From Aphanomyces cochlioides (taxonomy: Eukaryota; Oomycota; Saprolegniomycetes; Saprolegniales; Verrucalvaceae), in contig JAHQRK010000009.1 of assembly GCA_019828595.1 (NCBI GenBank), forward strand, positions 868,001 through 932,000: a stretch of 64,000 nucleotides of DNA, in the 5' to 3' direction. Positions 24,921 through 39,000 of the stretch are shown one piece after another. Within the stretch, counting starts at the first letter, position 1. The number at the start of each line of letters is the position of its first letter. Under the pieces are notes generated by a model. It was not told where the DNA came from. It ran no database searches and worked only from the letters and a program-made list of their open reading frames with translations. The translations under genes and the position numbers were made by a program.

Positions 24921-25727
24921 ATGATGGCAGAAGCGGTCGCTCGCAGCATGGACGTCGATGAAAACCAGGATATGGAAGACATGGAGATCGAAATGGCTGA
25001 GCTTGGTCTTTCTGGACGACCGAATGAACACAGCAGCGGTGCTAAAGTGGACATTGAGCTGCGGAGAAAACTTGAGCGCGAAGCCATTATGAAACTCGAC
25101 TCTACTCAGCTCAAGTTTAAAGAGGCGTGGTTCTTCATTGAAACTCCTTGGATGGATATGTGGATGAACTTTATTCTCCATGACGGCCCACTCCCAGGAC
25201 CACTCACGAATCAATCCTTCTACAACCGCGACAACAGTCTTCGGAAGGATCTCGAAGTGACGAAACACTATCGTTGCGTGAACCCTCGCGTGTATGCCAT
25301 CTACGCCGAGCTATATGGAATAGGAGGCGCGTTTCCTATCGCGCGGTACACATTGGATATCTACGCAACGCCTATTATTCGAGACGATGTGCTGCAGATC
25401 TTGAAATTGCCTGAACTGAGCGCCCGCGTCGCTGTCACAGAGATGCGAGAGCAGTATGAGGAGTGGCCTGAACCTCCTGAAGAAGTAGTCACATGGGGAA
25501 GCTGGTGCTATTCGTGCTGCTGTCTCTGCGAGCGTCTTCCCACCGTTTTGGGACGTATCTTTGGTGGCCCAACGTATGCCACTGTGCCGGCCGACAGCGA
25601 CAAGAAGTCAAAACGAAAAGGGAAGAAAAAAAAGAAAAGTGCCCGGCGAGACGAAGAAGACGACAATGAGAGCGATACGGACACCGATAGCGAAGAGACT
25701 AGTTCGTTGCTTTCAGATCGTGATTAA
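24921..25727 (+). CDS. DUSP-domain protein with Cys-rich and polybasic tail
   Basis: A single exon of 268 residues. An acidic N-terminus is followed by a DUSP-type domain (about residues 70-170): EAWFFIETPWMDMWMNFI, then PLPGPLTN, LRKDLEVTKHYRCVNPRVY and YGIGGAFPIARYTLD. These match the W..W..y, PGPI.N and YGG pattern of the 'domain in ubiquitin-specific proteases'. No protease domain is attached, so it is a stand-alone DUSP. After it come a cysteine cluster (WCYSCCCLCER), which could be palmitoylated, a polylysine run and an acidic end. Function is unknown. The stop lies 26 bp from the convergent lipid phosphatase stop. Confidence 0.7.
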   Translation: MMAEAVARSMDVDENQDMEDMEIEMAELGLSGRPNEHSSGAKVDIELRRKLEREAIMKLDSTQLKFKEAWFFIETPWMDMWMNFILHDGPLPGPLTNQSFYNRDNSLRKDLEVTKHYRCVNPRVYAIYAELYGIGGAFPIARYTLDIYATPIIRDDVLQILKLPELSARVAVTEMREQYEEWPEPPEEVVTWGSWCYSCCCLCERLPTVLGRIFGGPTYATVPADSDKKSKRKGKKKKKSARRDEEDDNESDTDTDSEETSSLLSDRD

Positions 25728-25753
25728 CATGTTATTTTCATTGTTGGAGCTAC

Positions 25754-26671
25754 TTAGTCGTCTTCGGCCGCGACGACGACACGGCCTGGAAGCGTCTTGA
25801 TCGCGCGGAAGAAAACAACAGAGGCAAACACGAGGCCAAGGACTGTGCCCATCGTGATATCGATTGTGTGATGTTTGAAATCCGTCACGCGGGAGACTGA
25901 TACCGCGAGCGTGAGAAGAAATGGAGCAAGAGCTGGCAAAAACAGTGCTTGCTGACAAATTGCACGGGCTTGGGATGGAATGCCCTCATGACGATGGTAG
26001 AGATTCCAAAGCAAGTACAGCTAGAAACTCAGTGAGGTGGACAAGGAGTAAGAAAATCTCCTACCGACGTATACCACCCGGCAGCAGTTCCCGTGGATGC
26101 ATGGCCGGACGGAAACGACACCATTGACTTATGGTATTCGCTAGGGTCAGTCGTGCATTCGTATGTGCTGCCATTGACTAGACGAGGTTGACAGACGGAT
26201 GCGAAATTGGGACGAAGAAAGCCGACACTAAATTTGATGGCTTCAGTTGTGGCGATCGTAAGAAGCACGGCTTCAAGGCATCCAAGCCACAAGTTGACAA
26301 GCGTAATGTAGAATTGTCGTTTGGACGCAGGATGTCGCTCAACGAAACATTCCACGACAAGGGGAACGATGACTCCGACGGCTGCCGCAAGACCCAAGAG
26401 AAGGCCGTACGAAATTGTATCATGATGAAAAGGATGGCTTGTCGCTTCGCCTACAAGATTTTGCTTAGCAACTGCTTTCACAAGCGAATGGCAAAGTACT
26501 GATCTTCGGGTTGTAGGTGTCAAGATAGCGTGAATTGGGAGCAATACTCATCGTCCATCCGGCGATCGAAGCCCAGACGATGAGCGAAATCAGTGGAGAG
26601 ATCCATTGCACTTCAATCCAAAGCGGCTTTTGCTTCAAAATCTTTCCTCCAGGCCGTCCTTCTTCACTCAT
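25754..26671 (-). CDS. PAP2-type phosphatidate/lipid phosphate phosphatase
   Basis: Exons 26671-26500, 26450-26065 and 26020-25754 give 274 residues with about six membrane helices. All three PAP2 signature blocks are present: KFSVGFLRPNF (the K-x6-R-P motif), PSGHAS, and SRVTDFKHHTIDI (the S-R-x5-H-x3-D motif). The enzyme removes phosphate from phosphatidic acid or lysophosphatidic acid at a membrane surface, producing diacylglycerol-type products. The ATG at 26669-26671 (MSEEGRPGGKILKQK) is the first in frame. Confidence 0.92.
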
Positions 26672-27031
26672 CACGGACGTGTATTTCCACGGCGGCGGGT
26701 TAATCCTTCCTCCAATTCCAAAATGAAAAAGAATTAAAAAGAAAATCCTTTTTATTTTAATTTTTTGATTTTATGTGAAAGAAACTGACAAAATGAAAGA
26801 AGCCAAGGAGGGATTGCAAACCAACAGGCCCAAGATGACTTTTGTGCTCACTCTACGATCTGCTTAGTTGCTTCGACCATGCATGAAGTTTCGAGTTGCT
26901 CCAAATACTGCAGTATTGATTCAGGTGTTTCTATTCGGCCTTATTGGACCTCTCAGAAGCAGTTTCAAGCCGTTTCGGTGAAACTACTGCCTGGAACAGC
27001 CACCTCCTCATAGTCCATTGTTTTCGTCAGG
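26672..27031. other. Divergent intergenic region, likely shared promoter
   Basis: About 360 bp between the PAP2 gene (-) and the giant repeat gene (+). The first part is T/A-rich. An alternative upstream first exon for the giant gene is possible: an ATG near 26887 and a CAG acceptor at 27028-27030, just before the ATG used here. No motif decides this. Confidence 0.35.
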
Positions 27032-30000
27032 ATGGTGCCACCGCCGCCCGGGTACTCTATGACACGCAGGCCAAGCCATCTTGTGCCAACTGCACCAAGC
27101 CCAGGCCATGGACCGAAAATTCCAACCGTTGGAAACAATCCCCCATCACGCCATGCCAAACGACGTCCATCGGCTATCGTCAGCGACATTACCACATTAC
27201 CACTGCTGGATTTGCCAGCACAGCAACGCACTGAAACGACAACGCCTCCAACCAACCCGGGCAAAGCGACGTGGATTACACCCCGCCTTGCCGACGAGCT
27301 CAAGCTGTCCAGCGATGTTGGCAGTGCAGTACGACCAAACAACGTCTTGAGTCTTGAAAAGAGCTTGGAATTGCTCGACAAGATTTTACACGAAGGAGCT
27401 ATGCCAACGTCAGCTGACATGGCGCAGCAACCTAAATTGATTCCAGTTCCTGTCATGACCACAGTCCCTAAACCCCCACCAACGTCGCCGCATCGGCTGG
27501 CCCAACTCGAGCGCAAGCCTTCTGCCAACACTGTCGTCATGCCACAACGCGTTGAAGACCTCTACGATACAATTACAATTCTACGACAAGAGCTCGAGAT
27601 GGAGCGATCCCAGAAACGAGCGTTGGAAAGCGGCACTGCTGGGTACGAAGAGATAAATGGACTTGACTGAGTATGATGAATTGCAGGATTTCAGCGTATA
27701 ACTTGGAGCCCTCGGGAGACAACTACTTTGCTGCGCTGGGTCGAAATGCCGAGCTCCACATTCGAGCGAAGAAGTTTGAATCCGCGGCGAATTCAATGCG
27801 AGAAGACTTGGTGGCAAGCAAAATGGAGCAGAAACGAACACTCGATCACGTCAATGCCCGCGAGGAAAAGCTGCGCAACTTGATCAAGAAGAACAAATGC
27901 CTCATGGTCGAATATGAAGTATTGAAAGACCAGTACGTTGAGGAAAAAGTCAAGAGCGTCGAGGCCTTTCGAACGATGCAACTCGACAAAAAGCGCCACG
28001 AAGCTGCTAAAGCTGAGGTAGTTCATACTTGATTGCCTGGATTTGACACACAACTCTAGATGGATGCCGCAAATGCTGAATTGACCAAGCAAAACAAAGA
28101 ACTGACGACGAAAGTCAGCGAGATGACAGCCGCCCATGCGACTGAAGTTCAAAATCTTCAATCTTACCTTCGAGCAACGCAAGCAGAGCGAGATAAACTC
28201 GTGCTGTGTGTAGCAGAATCTCGTCATCGATTCAAGGCGTGGAAAGAGCGTGAAGCTAAAGCTGTCTTGTCCGCGAGGGAAGAAGCAAAGCAAGCTCTGC
28301 AACTAGAACATGCAATCCGAGTTGAGAAATTCAACAATGAAATTCAGCTCCTTCGTGACAAAGTGACTCAATTGGAGCAGTCGAACCAGCTACTGAAGCG
28401 CGAGCCACATTTGTCGCCACTCGAACTTACTCAGCGAAAACAACAGCTTCTCAACACCATCACGACGCAAGAAGCCGATCTCATTGCCATGAACATGCGC
28501 ATTCAAGAGCTTGAAGCCATGCTGGCATTCACCAAGTCGCAGCAAGAGCATCAAGATGCAATGTTAAAAACTACACAAGAAGCTATGGCCAGTATGCTTC
28601 ACGACCGTGAAGTGCTAGCCTTGGAGCAACTCAGCTGGAATCCACCACGGACTCCAGCAACCACAGTTGTCGACCCTGTTGCCTCACAGAATTCAGTATT
28701 TCCCCTCAAGTCTCCCACCTCTCCGCCGTCAGAGATCACACCCCGGGCTCCATCTACAGCCCCATCGCCACGCCCCCAGCAGCCCAAGAGAAAGGGACAA
28801 AATCGCAAAGTCGTCGCACCACCATCTCAACCGTCAACAAAGATGCCAACTCCACCCTCTGCCCCCCCAGTTTCAATCATGGATCAGAATTTGACAGTAT
28901 CGAGCTGGAAACAAGAGGTACGAGGTCTCACAGAGCAAGTCGAGGAGTACAAGGCCATGATCGTGTCATTGTCGACTGAAATCGAAAAGCTCAAGACAGA
29001 GCGCAAGAAAGTCGCAGCGCAGAAGTTGACTGAAGCTCAACGCCAACATCAAGCCGAGCTTGAAGAGACAAAGAAACAACTGGAGGACACGAAAGCTATC
29101 GAGAAATCACTACGGGACGAGCTTGAAAATCTACGGCAAAACGAGGCCAACAAGGCTGCTCAAGTGATCCAAATCAAAACCCGCGGAGCTGTGGCTCGAT
29201 ATAAACTCAAAGCCAAGCTAAAAGCTACGAGGATGCTACAGGCGCAACTCCGAGGGTTTGCAGCCCGAAAGCGAACGGATCTTCGACGGCCTTCAGTATT
29301 ATCAGGGCGAAATGACCGCCGCGCACAGTCTGAACCGATTAGATCTTCAGAAGACATGGATGTGTACGTCGAATTCTTGGATGTGCCGCCGTGTGTTAAG
29401 GTTGAAATGTGGCATCTCGGTCAGCTCTTCACAAAATACGTGCCATTCCGAAGTCTCCCTCTTTACATCAAGAATGGAACAAAGATGATGGAGACGAAAC
29501 CTGATGCATTAAGACAAGGCCTTGCAAATCTTGCCTACTTCGATGCTGAGACGAATCTTTTAGCATTGACAATGCTGCCGCCTGAAGATCCTGTTGCCGC
29601 CGCGCGGACAAAAGCCGCAGAGAAAATCCAGGCCAGAAGCAGAGGATATCTCGTTCGTAGTAAGCTGGGGGCGAGCAAACGACGCCAAAACGAAGCTGCG
29701 ACGACCATCCAGAGTCACATGAAGGGGTTAGTTGCTCGAACGTCGTACAAGCGAAAGTCTCAGGCAATCGTTTGCATTCAAGCCCAAGCTAAAGGTTTTA
29801 TTGCACGCCAAGCATATCTACGGCAAAAGTCAGCGCTGGAAAAAATTCAGAGCACTGCAAAAGTGTGTTTGGAAAGAAGAGCATACGAGCACAAACGCGC
29901 CTCGGTAGCTAAAATCCAGGCACAATCGAAGGGCTATATAGCGCGGAAGTCGTTCGAAGCGAAGAAAGACGCCGCTGTGAAGATTCAAGCTACAGCCAAA

Positions 30001-33000
30001 GGTCGCCTTCGAAGGCTAACCTACTTGGAGCAGCAAGCCAAGTCGAAAGCGGCCAAGTCCATCCAAGCCCGTGCCAAAGGCTATTTAACCCGAAAAGGGC
30101 TCGACGAGCAACACGGTTCTGCTATCAAGATTCAGTCATACTTCAAAGGCTATGTAACGCGCCAAAATGTCCGACGCCAGGCAGAGTCTGCCACTAGGAT
30201 TCAAAGTGCAAGGCGCACTTACATCGAAAAGCAAGCCTACAAGACAAAGAGACAAGCTGTGTGCAAAATCCAAGCTGGAATCAAAGGCTTTGTAGATCGC
30301 CAGCGAGTTTGCATAAAACCAAGGCGTCAGCGACCACATGAGGTCGACGAAACTCATGCAAATCACAGATTCCGACGAAATGTCGAGGCCAATTTGGTCG
30401 AGTTCCGAATACACTGTCTGGAAAATCCACCGTGTGTCAAGATTGAGGCTTTGTACGTCGGCCATGTCTACAGCACCTTTGTTCGCTACCAAGATATCAA
30501 TTTCTTTGTGGGCTTTGGTATCCAGCTCTACCATGAGAATCCCGAGACTTTGGCCAAAACATTTGAGCCACTTTGCTCATTGGTCCCTGATGATGGCAGA
30601 TATGGCTACAAGATTGAGATCAAGCGAAAATGGGACATGATGGACACAGTGAAGAAGCTCAGTCTGTCAGGGGAAACTGTGGAAGAGAAAAGAGCGATTG
30701 CGTTGGCAAATGAGCTCGACAACAAGGCGGTCATGATTGACCAATTTGCAACAACGCTTGCCGATGATATATGTGTCCCGGAGCTTGAAGCGTTTGTTGA
30801 AACTCCACCTGAACAAGTCAATAATACGCCATGCATTGCTACTCATAGCAAATTATGTACCAAAGCAACGGACGACGCTTTCAGGATAAAGGCTTCCGAA
30901 GGCGTACCATTTGGCGAGATGGAAACACAAACGGCAGGTCAATTTCAAACAGAGACTACCTTGCCGACAGAGACTCCTTTGCCGACAGAGAATAGCAGCG
31001 GTGAAATTGCCAACAGCAATGAAATCTGCTTGGACGAAGGACAACAAACAAGTCAACTCGTAAACGCAGAAGATGAGAATGAGAGGCGAGATGGAGACCA
31101 ATTCGTCAGCAATTTCTCTGAGCAAGACTCTGAGGCTGATGGCATAAACAGTCCTGAATCTGCCAGTACATCTGGCACGGCAAATGAAAACAAAGACGAT
31201 CAACGTGGGGAGACAGCAGTTGATGGTGCACCTACCAAGTCCAGTGAAGACTGTATCGAGCACGAGAATAATGCCGACGACCACAGCGACAGCGATGAAA
31301 TACCATCCCAACCACTGGAGATTCCCATGTGGCTCGTGAAGCTTGATATCGAAGACGTACCTGACTTCAAGACTGCATTGTGTATGGTCGACGAGGAAAT
31401 TGAACATCTCTCACCATGCTCGACTGTAGCGCACATGCGATACTCCATCACTCAAGGACCAGAATCTATCGATTCTGTAAACGACAAACCAGTTATCTTT
31501 GGAACTTGTGCACACGATTTGGTCTCTTCGATCTCTCTGGAAGAGGAAGTACGTGTATTACAATCTCGTGCGACCGCAGAAGAGTTCATCCAGGACATAA
31601 TTCGTGAAGGCCTTGAACATCGGGTACAACTGGGCCAACAGAGACGAAAATCTACAAATTTGGAGGAGCTGCTTCTGGAAGTTGATGAAATGCTTCGTAC
31701 ACTACCCACCGAAGCAAGTTCCACTGTGGAAAACATCTCAGCTCCGAGTCAACCAGTAGTAGAAGATGAGCAGACGCTAGAAATCACTGCCTGTGGTAGC
31801 ACAAAAGAACACGTCAACAACGAGAATGCATCATTCATCGCTCAGACGGACTCTACATCCGAGCATCCAATGGAACATTTACTTGCCCATCACGACGTAT
31901 TTGTCGATGATTCAAAACAAAGCCAAAGCGTTGGAATAATTGACGTCGAGGATGAAATGAAGCAAAAGATTATCAAGTTTGCAAATGAGTTAGCTAAAGC
32001 TATGGTTGCCCACATCATGGTAGACACTCTTGACGAAATATCAATGAGAGTAGTGGATAAAGCCGCAATACAGAGCGTCCTGGCTACAGCTGCTGCTAAA
32101 CCGATTCCATCAACGACTCATGAGGCAAATTACATGAAGATACTCACACCGAGCCAGACAGTAAAATACCAACAGCAATCATATCAAACACAGTCACAAT
32201 ACAAACTCGAAGTCACAACAAAACCTGAAGCAAACCCCGTCAATGCTCCACTGGCTACACCGACTGATACCACCGTCGAATCCACTCCAGACGCCTCTCC
32301 TGCGATCGAACCTGTGGCCGCTGAAGCGATCACGACCGTCGACACGACTGTCGCCGAGCCGACCGAAGATGTTCCTCCCGCTCCTGTCGAAGCTGTGGAA
32401 ACGACCGTGACCGAAGTCGTCGAGGCTGTCCCTGCGGTAGCTCCTGTTGCGACCGACAGTGCAGAAGCAGTCGAACCAACCACAGTCCAAGTGGAACCGA
32501 GTGTGGGTGAGTCGAGCCAAGATGCGTCTCCCGCTGTCGAGAATGCTGCAGAACCAGAGCCAGCTCCAGTGGACACCACCGCGGAATCCGCGACTGAAAC
32601 CTCTCCTGCGGTCGACCCAGTGGCTGCACCAACGGAAGCCGTTGTGGAACCCACGCCAGCTCCTGCCGTCGAAGCGGTGGCTGCACCAACGGAAGTCGCC
32701 CGGAACCCACACCAGACCCTGCCGTCGCACCGGTGGCTACACCGACTGATACCACCGTCGAATCCACTCCAGACGCCTCTCCTGCGATCGAACCTGTGGC
32801 CGCTGAAGCGATCACGACCGTCGACACGACTGTCGCCGAGCCGACCGAAGATGTTCCTCCCGCTCCTGTCGAAGCTGTGGAAACGACCGTGACCGAAGTC
32901 GTCGAGGCTGTCCCTGCGGTAGCTCCTGTTGCGACCGACAGTGCAGAAGCAGTCGAACCAACCACAGTCCAAGTGGAACCGAGTGTGGGTGAGTCGAGCC

Positions 33001-36000
33001 AAGATGCGTCTCCCGCTGTCGAGAATGCTGCAGAACCAGAGCCAGCTCCAGTGGACACCACCGCGGAATCCGCGACTGAAACCTCTCCTGCGGTCGACCC
33101 AGTGGCTGCACCAACGGAAGCCGTTGTGGAACCCACGCCAGCTCCTGCCGTCGAAGCGGTGGCTGCACCAACGGAAGTCGCCGTGGAACCCACACCAGAT
33201 CCTGCCGTCGAACCGGTGGCTACACCGACTGATACCACCGTCGAATCCACTCCAGACGCCTCTCCTGCGATCGAACCTGTGGCCGCTGAAGCGATCACGA
33301 CCGTCGACACGACTGTCGCCGAGCCGACCGAAGATGTTCCTCCCGCTCCTGTCGAAGCTGTGGAAACGACCGTGACCGAAGTCGTCGAGGCTGTCCCTGC
33401 GGTAGCTCCTGTTGCGACCGACAGTGCAGAAGCAGTCGAACCAACCACAGTCCAAGTGGAACCGAGTGTGGGTGAGTCGAGCCAAGATGCGTCTCCCGCT
33501 GTCGAGAATGCTGCAGAACCAGAGCCAGCTCCAGTGGACACCACCGCGGAATCCGCGACTGAAACCTCTCCTGCGGTCGACCCAGTGGCTGCACCAACGG
33601 AAGCCGTTGTGGAACCCACGCCAGCTCCTGCCGTCGAAGCGGTGGCTGCACCAACGGAAGTCGCCGTGGAACCCACACCAGATCCTGCCGTCGAACCGGT
33701 GGCTACACCGACTGATACCACCGTCGAATCCACTCCAGACGCCTCTCCTGCGATCGAACCTGTGGCCGCTGAAGCGATCACGACCGTCGACACGACTGTC
33801 GCCGAGCCGACCGAAGATGTTCCTCCCGCTCCTGTCGAAGCTGTGGAAACGACCGTGACCGAAGTCATCGAGGCTGTCCCTGCGGTAGCTCCTGTTGCGA
33901 CCGACAGTGCAGAAGCAGTCGAACCAACCACAGTCCAAGTGGAACCGAGTGTGGGTGAGTCGAGCCAAGATGCGTCTCCCGCTGTCGAGAATGCTGCAGA
34001 ACCAGAGCCAGCTCCAGTGGACACCACCGCGGAATCCGCGACTGAAACCTCTCCTGCGGTCGACCCAGTGGCTGCACCAACGGAAGCCGTTGTGGAACCC
34101 ACGCCAGCTCCTGCCGTCGAAGCGGTGGCTGCACCAACGGAAGTCGCCGTGGAACCCACACCAGATCCTGCCGTCGAACCGGTGGCTACACCGACTGATA
34201 CCACCGTCGAATCCACTCCAGACGCCTCTCCTGCGATCGAACCTGTGGCCGCTGAAGCGATCACGACCGTCGACACGACTGTCGCCGAGCCGACCGAAGA
34301 TGTTCCTCCCGCTCCTGTCGAAGCTGTGGAAACGACCGTGACCGAAGTCGTCGAGGCTGTCCCTGCGGTAGCTCCTGTTGCGACCGACAGTGCAGAAGCA
34401 GTCGAACCAACCACAGTCCAAGTGGAACCGAGTGTGGGTGAGTCGAGCCAAGATGCGTCTCCCGCTGTCGAGAATGCTGCAGAACCAGAGCCAGCTCCAG
34501 TGGACACCACCGCGGAATCCGCGACTGAAACCTCTCCTGCGGTCGACCCAGTGGCTGCACCAACGGAAGCCGTTGTGGAACCCACGCCAGCTCCTGCCGT
34601 CGAAGCGGTGGCTGCACCAACGGAAGTCGCCGTGGAACCCACACCAGATCCTGCCGTCGAACCGGTGGCTACACCGACTGATACCACCGTCGAATCCACT
34701 CCAGACGCCTCTCCTGCGATCGAACCTGTGGCCGCTGAAGCGATCACGACCGTCGACACGACTGTCGCCGAGCCGACCGAAGATGTTCCTCCCGCTCCTG
34801 TCGAAGCTGTGGAAACGACCGTGACCGAAGTCGTCGAGGCTGTCCCTGCGGTAGCTCCTGTTGCGACCGACAGTGCAGAAGCAGTCGAACCAACCACAGT
34901 CCAAGTGGAACCGAGTGTGGGTGAGTCGAGCCAAGATGCGTCTCCCGCTGTCGAGAATGCTGCAGAACCAGAGCCAGCTCCAGTGGACACCACCGCGGAA
35001 TCCGCGACTGAAACCTCTCCTGCGGTCGACCCAGTGGCTGCACCAACGGAAGCCGTTGTGGAACCCACGCCAGCTCCTGCCGTCGAAGCGGTGGCTGCAC
35101 CAACGGAAGTCGCCGTGGAACCCACACCAGATCCTGCCGTCGAACCGGTGGCTACACCGACTGATACCACCGTCGAATCCACTCCAGACGCCTCTCCTGC
35201 GATCGAACCTGTGGCCGCTGAAGCGATCACGACCGTCGACACGACTGTCGCCGAGCCGACCGAAGATGTTCCTCCCGCTCCTGTCGAAGCTGTGGAAACG
35301 ACCGTGACCGAAGTCGTCGAGGCTGTCCCTGCGGTAGCTCCTGTTGCGACCGACAGTGCAGAAGCAGTCGAACCAACCACAGTCCAAGTGGAACCGAGTG
35401 TGGGTGAGTCGAGCCAAGATGCGTCTCCCGCTGTCGAGAATGCTGCAGAACCAGAGCCAGCTCCAGTGGACACCACCGCGGAATCCGCGACTGAAACCTC
35501 TCCTGCGGTCGACCCAGTGGCTGCACCAACGGAAGCCGTTGTGGAACCCACGCCAGCTCCTGCCGTCGAAGCGGTGGCTGCACCAACGGAAGTCGCCGTG
35601 GAACCCACACCAGATCCTGCCGTCGAACCGGTGGCTACACCGACTGATACCACCGTCGAATCCACTCCAGACGCCTCTCCTGCGATCGAACCTGTGGCCG
35701 CTGAAGCGATCACGACCGTCGACACGACTGTCGCCGAGCCGACCGAAGATGTTCCTCCCGCTCCTGTCGAAGCTGTGGAAACGACCGTGACCGAAGTCGT
35801 CGAGGCTGTCCCTGCGGTAGCTCCTGTTGCGACCGACAGTGCAGAAGCAGTCGAACCAACCACAGTCCAAGTGGAACCGAGTGTGGGTGAGTCGAGCCAA
35901 GATGCGTCTCCCGCTGTCGAGAATGCTGCAGAACCAGAGCCAGCTCCAGTGGACACCACCGCGGAATCCGCGACTGAAACCTCTCCTGCGGTCGACCCAG

Positions 36001-39000
36001 TGGCTGCACCAACGGAAGCCGTTGTGGAACCCACGCCAGCTCCTGCCGTCGAAGCGGTGGCTGCACCAACGGAAGTCGCCGTGGAACCCACACCAGATCC
36101 TGCCGTCGAACCGGTGGCTACACCGACTGATACCACCGTCGAATCCACTCCAGACGCCTCTCCTGCGATCGAACCTGTGGCCGCTGAAGCGATCACGACC
36201 GTCGACACGACTGTCGCCGAGCCGACCGAAGATGTTCCTCCCGCTCCTGTCGAAGCTGTGGAAACGACCGTGACCGAAGTCGTCGAGGCTGTCCCTGCGG
36301 TAGCTCCTGTTGCGACCGACAGTGCAGAAGCAGTCGAACCAACCACAGTCCAAGTGGAACCGAGTGTGGGTGAGTCGAGCCAAGATGCGTCTCCCGCTGT
36401 CGAGAATGCTGCAGAACCAGAGCCAGCTCCAGTGGACACCACCGCGGAATCCGCGACTGAAACCTCTCCTGCGGTCGACCCAGTGGCTGCACCAACGGAA
36501 GCCGTTGTGGAACCCACGCCAGCTCCTGCCGTCGAAGCGGTGGCTGCACCAACGGAAGTCGCCGTGGAACCCACACCAGATCCTGCCGTCGAACCGGTGG
36601 CTACACCGACTGATACCACCGTCGAATCCACTCCAGACGCCTCTCCTGCGATCGAACCTGTGGCCGCTGAAGCGATCACGACCGTCGACACGACTGTCGC
36701 CGAGCCGACCGAAGATGTTCCTCCCGCTCCTGTCGAAGCTGTGGAAACGACCGTGACCGAAGTCGTCGAGGCTGTCCCTGCGGTAGCTCCTGTTGCGACC
36801 GACAGTGCAGAAGCAGTCGAACCAACCACAGTCCAAGTGGAACCGAGTGTGGGTGAGTCGAGCCAAGATGCGTCTCCCGCTGTCGAGAATGCTGCAGAAC
36901 CAGAGCCAGCTCCAGTGGACACCACCGCGGAATCCGCGACTGAAACCTCTCCTGCGGTCGACCCAGTGGCTGCACCAACGGAAGCCGTTGTGGAACCCAC
37001 GCCAGCTCCTGCCGTCGAAGCGGTGGCTGCACCAACGGAAGTCGCCGTGGAACCCACACCAGATCCTGCCGTCGAACCGGTGGCTACACCGACTGATACC
37101 ACCGTCGAATCCACTCCAGACGCCTCTCCTGCGATCGAACCTGTGGCCGCTGAAGCGATCACGACCGTCGACACGACTGTCGCCGAGCCGACCGAAGATG
37201 TTCCTCCCGCTCCTGTCGAAGCTGTGGAAACGACCGTGACCGAAGTCGTCGAGGCTGTCCCTGCGGTAGCTCCTGTTGCGACCGACAGTGCAGAAGCAGT
37301 CGAACCAACCACAGTCCAAGTGGAACCGAGTGTGGGTGAGTCGAGCCAAGATGCGTCTCCCGCTGTCGAGAATGCTGCAGAACCAGAGCCAGCTCCAGTG
37401 GACACCACCGCGGAATCCGCGACTGAAACCTCTCCTGCGGTCGACCCAGTGGCTGCACCAACGGAAGCCGTTGTGGAACCCACGCCAGCTCCTGCCGTCG
37501 AAGCGGTGGCTGCACCAACGGAAGTCGCCGTGGAACCCACACCAGATCCTGCCGTCGAACCGGTGGCTACACCGACTGATACCACCGTCGAATCCACTCC
37601 AGACGCCTCTCCTGCGATCGAACCTGTGGCCGCTGAAGCGATCACGACCGTCGACACGACTGTCGCCGAGCCGACCGAAGATGTTCCTCCCGCTCCTGTC
37701 GAAGCTGTGGAAACGACCGTGACCGAAGTCGTCGAGGCTGTCCCTGCGGTAGCTCCTGTTGCGACCGACAGTGCAGAAGCAGTCGAACCAACCACAGTCC
37801 AAGTGGAACCGAGTGTGGGTGAGTCGAGCCAAGATGCGTCTCCCGCTGTCGAGAATGCTGCAGAACCAGAGCCAGCTCCAGTGGACACCACCGCGGAATC
37901 CGCGACTGAAACCTCTCCTGCGGTCGACCCAGTGGCTGCACCAACGGAAGCCGTTGTGGAACCCACGCCAGCTCCTGCCGTCGAAGCGGTGGCTGCACCA
38001 ACGGAAGTCGCCGTGGAACCCACACCAGATCCTGCCGTCGAACCGGTGGCTACACCGACTGATACCACCGTCGAATCCACTCCAGACGCCTCTCCTGCGA
38101 TCGAACCTGTGGCCGCTGAAGCGATCACGACCGTCGACACGACTGTCGCCGAGCCGACCGAAGATGTTCCTCCCGCTCCTGTCGAAGCTGTGGAAACGAC
38201 CGTGACCGAAGTCGTCGAGGCTGTCCCTGCGGTAGCTCCTGTTGCGACCGACAGTGCAGAAGCAGTCGAACCAACCACAGTCCAAGTGGAACCGAGTGTG
38301 GGTGAGTCGAGCCAAGATGCGTCTCCCGCTGTCGAGAATGCTGCAGAACCAGAGCCAGCTCCAGTGGACACCACCGCGGAATCCGCGACTGAAACCTCTC
38401 CTGCGGTCGACCCAGTGGCTGCACCAACGGAAGCCGTTGTGGAACCCACGCCAGCTCCTGCCGTCGAAGCGGTGGCTGCACCAACGGAAGTCGCCGTGGA
38501 ACCCACACCAGATCCTGCCGTCGAACCGGTGGCTACACCGACTGATACCACCGTCGAATCCACTCCAGACGCCTCTCCTGCGATCGAACCTGTGGCCGCT
38601 GAAGCGATCACGACCGTCGACACGACTGTCGCCGAGCCGACCGAAGATGTTCCTCCCGCTCCTGTCGAAGCTGTGGAAACGACCGTGACCGAAGTCGTCG
38701 TCGGCTGTCCCTGCGGTAGCTCCTGTTGCGACCGACAGTGCAGAAGCAGTCGAACCAACCACAGTCCAAGTGGAACCGAGTGTGGGTGAGTCGAGCCAAG
38801 ATGCGTCTCCCGCTGTCGAGAATGCTGCAGAACCAGAGCCAGCTCCAGTGGACACCACCGCGGAATCCGCGACTGAAACCTCTCCTGCGGTCGACCCAGT
38901 GGCTGCACCAACGGAAGCCGTTGTGGAACCCACGCCAGCTCCTGCCGTCGAAGCGGTGGCTGCACCAACGGAAGTCGCCGTGGAACCCACACCAGATCCT

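Noticed and set aside
28060..32892. Giant gene ending at the stop at 32892
   Set aside because: This stop follows only from the one-base loss at about 32700. The downstream C-terminal exons splice cleanly, and the total length fits after allowing for the three lesions.
32733..38789. Separate genes starting inside the array (frames of about 2,018 codons)
   Set aside because: Their borders are exactly the three single-base lesions; they are segments of the same gene rather than independent genes.
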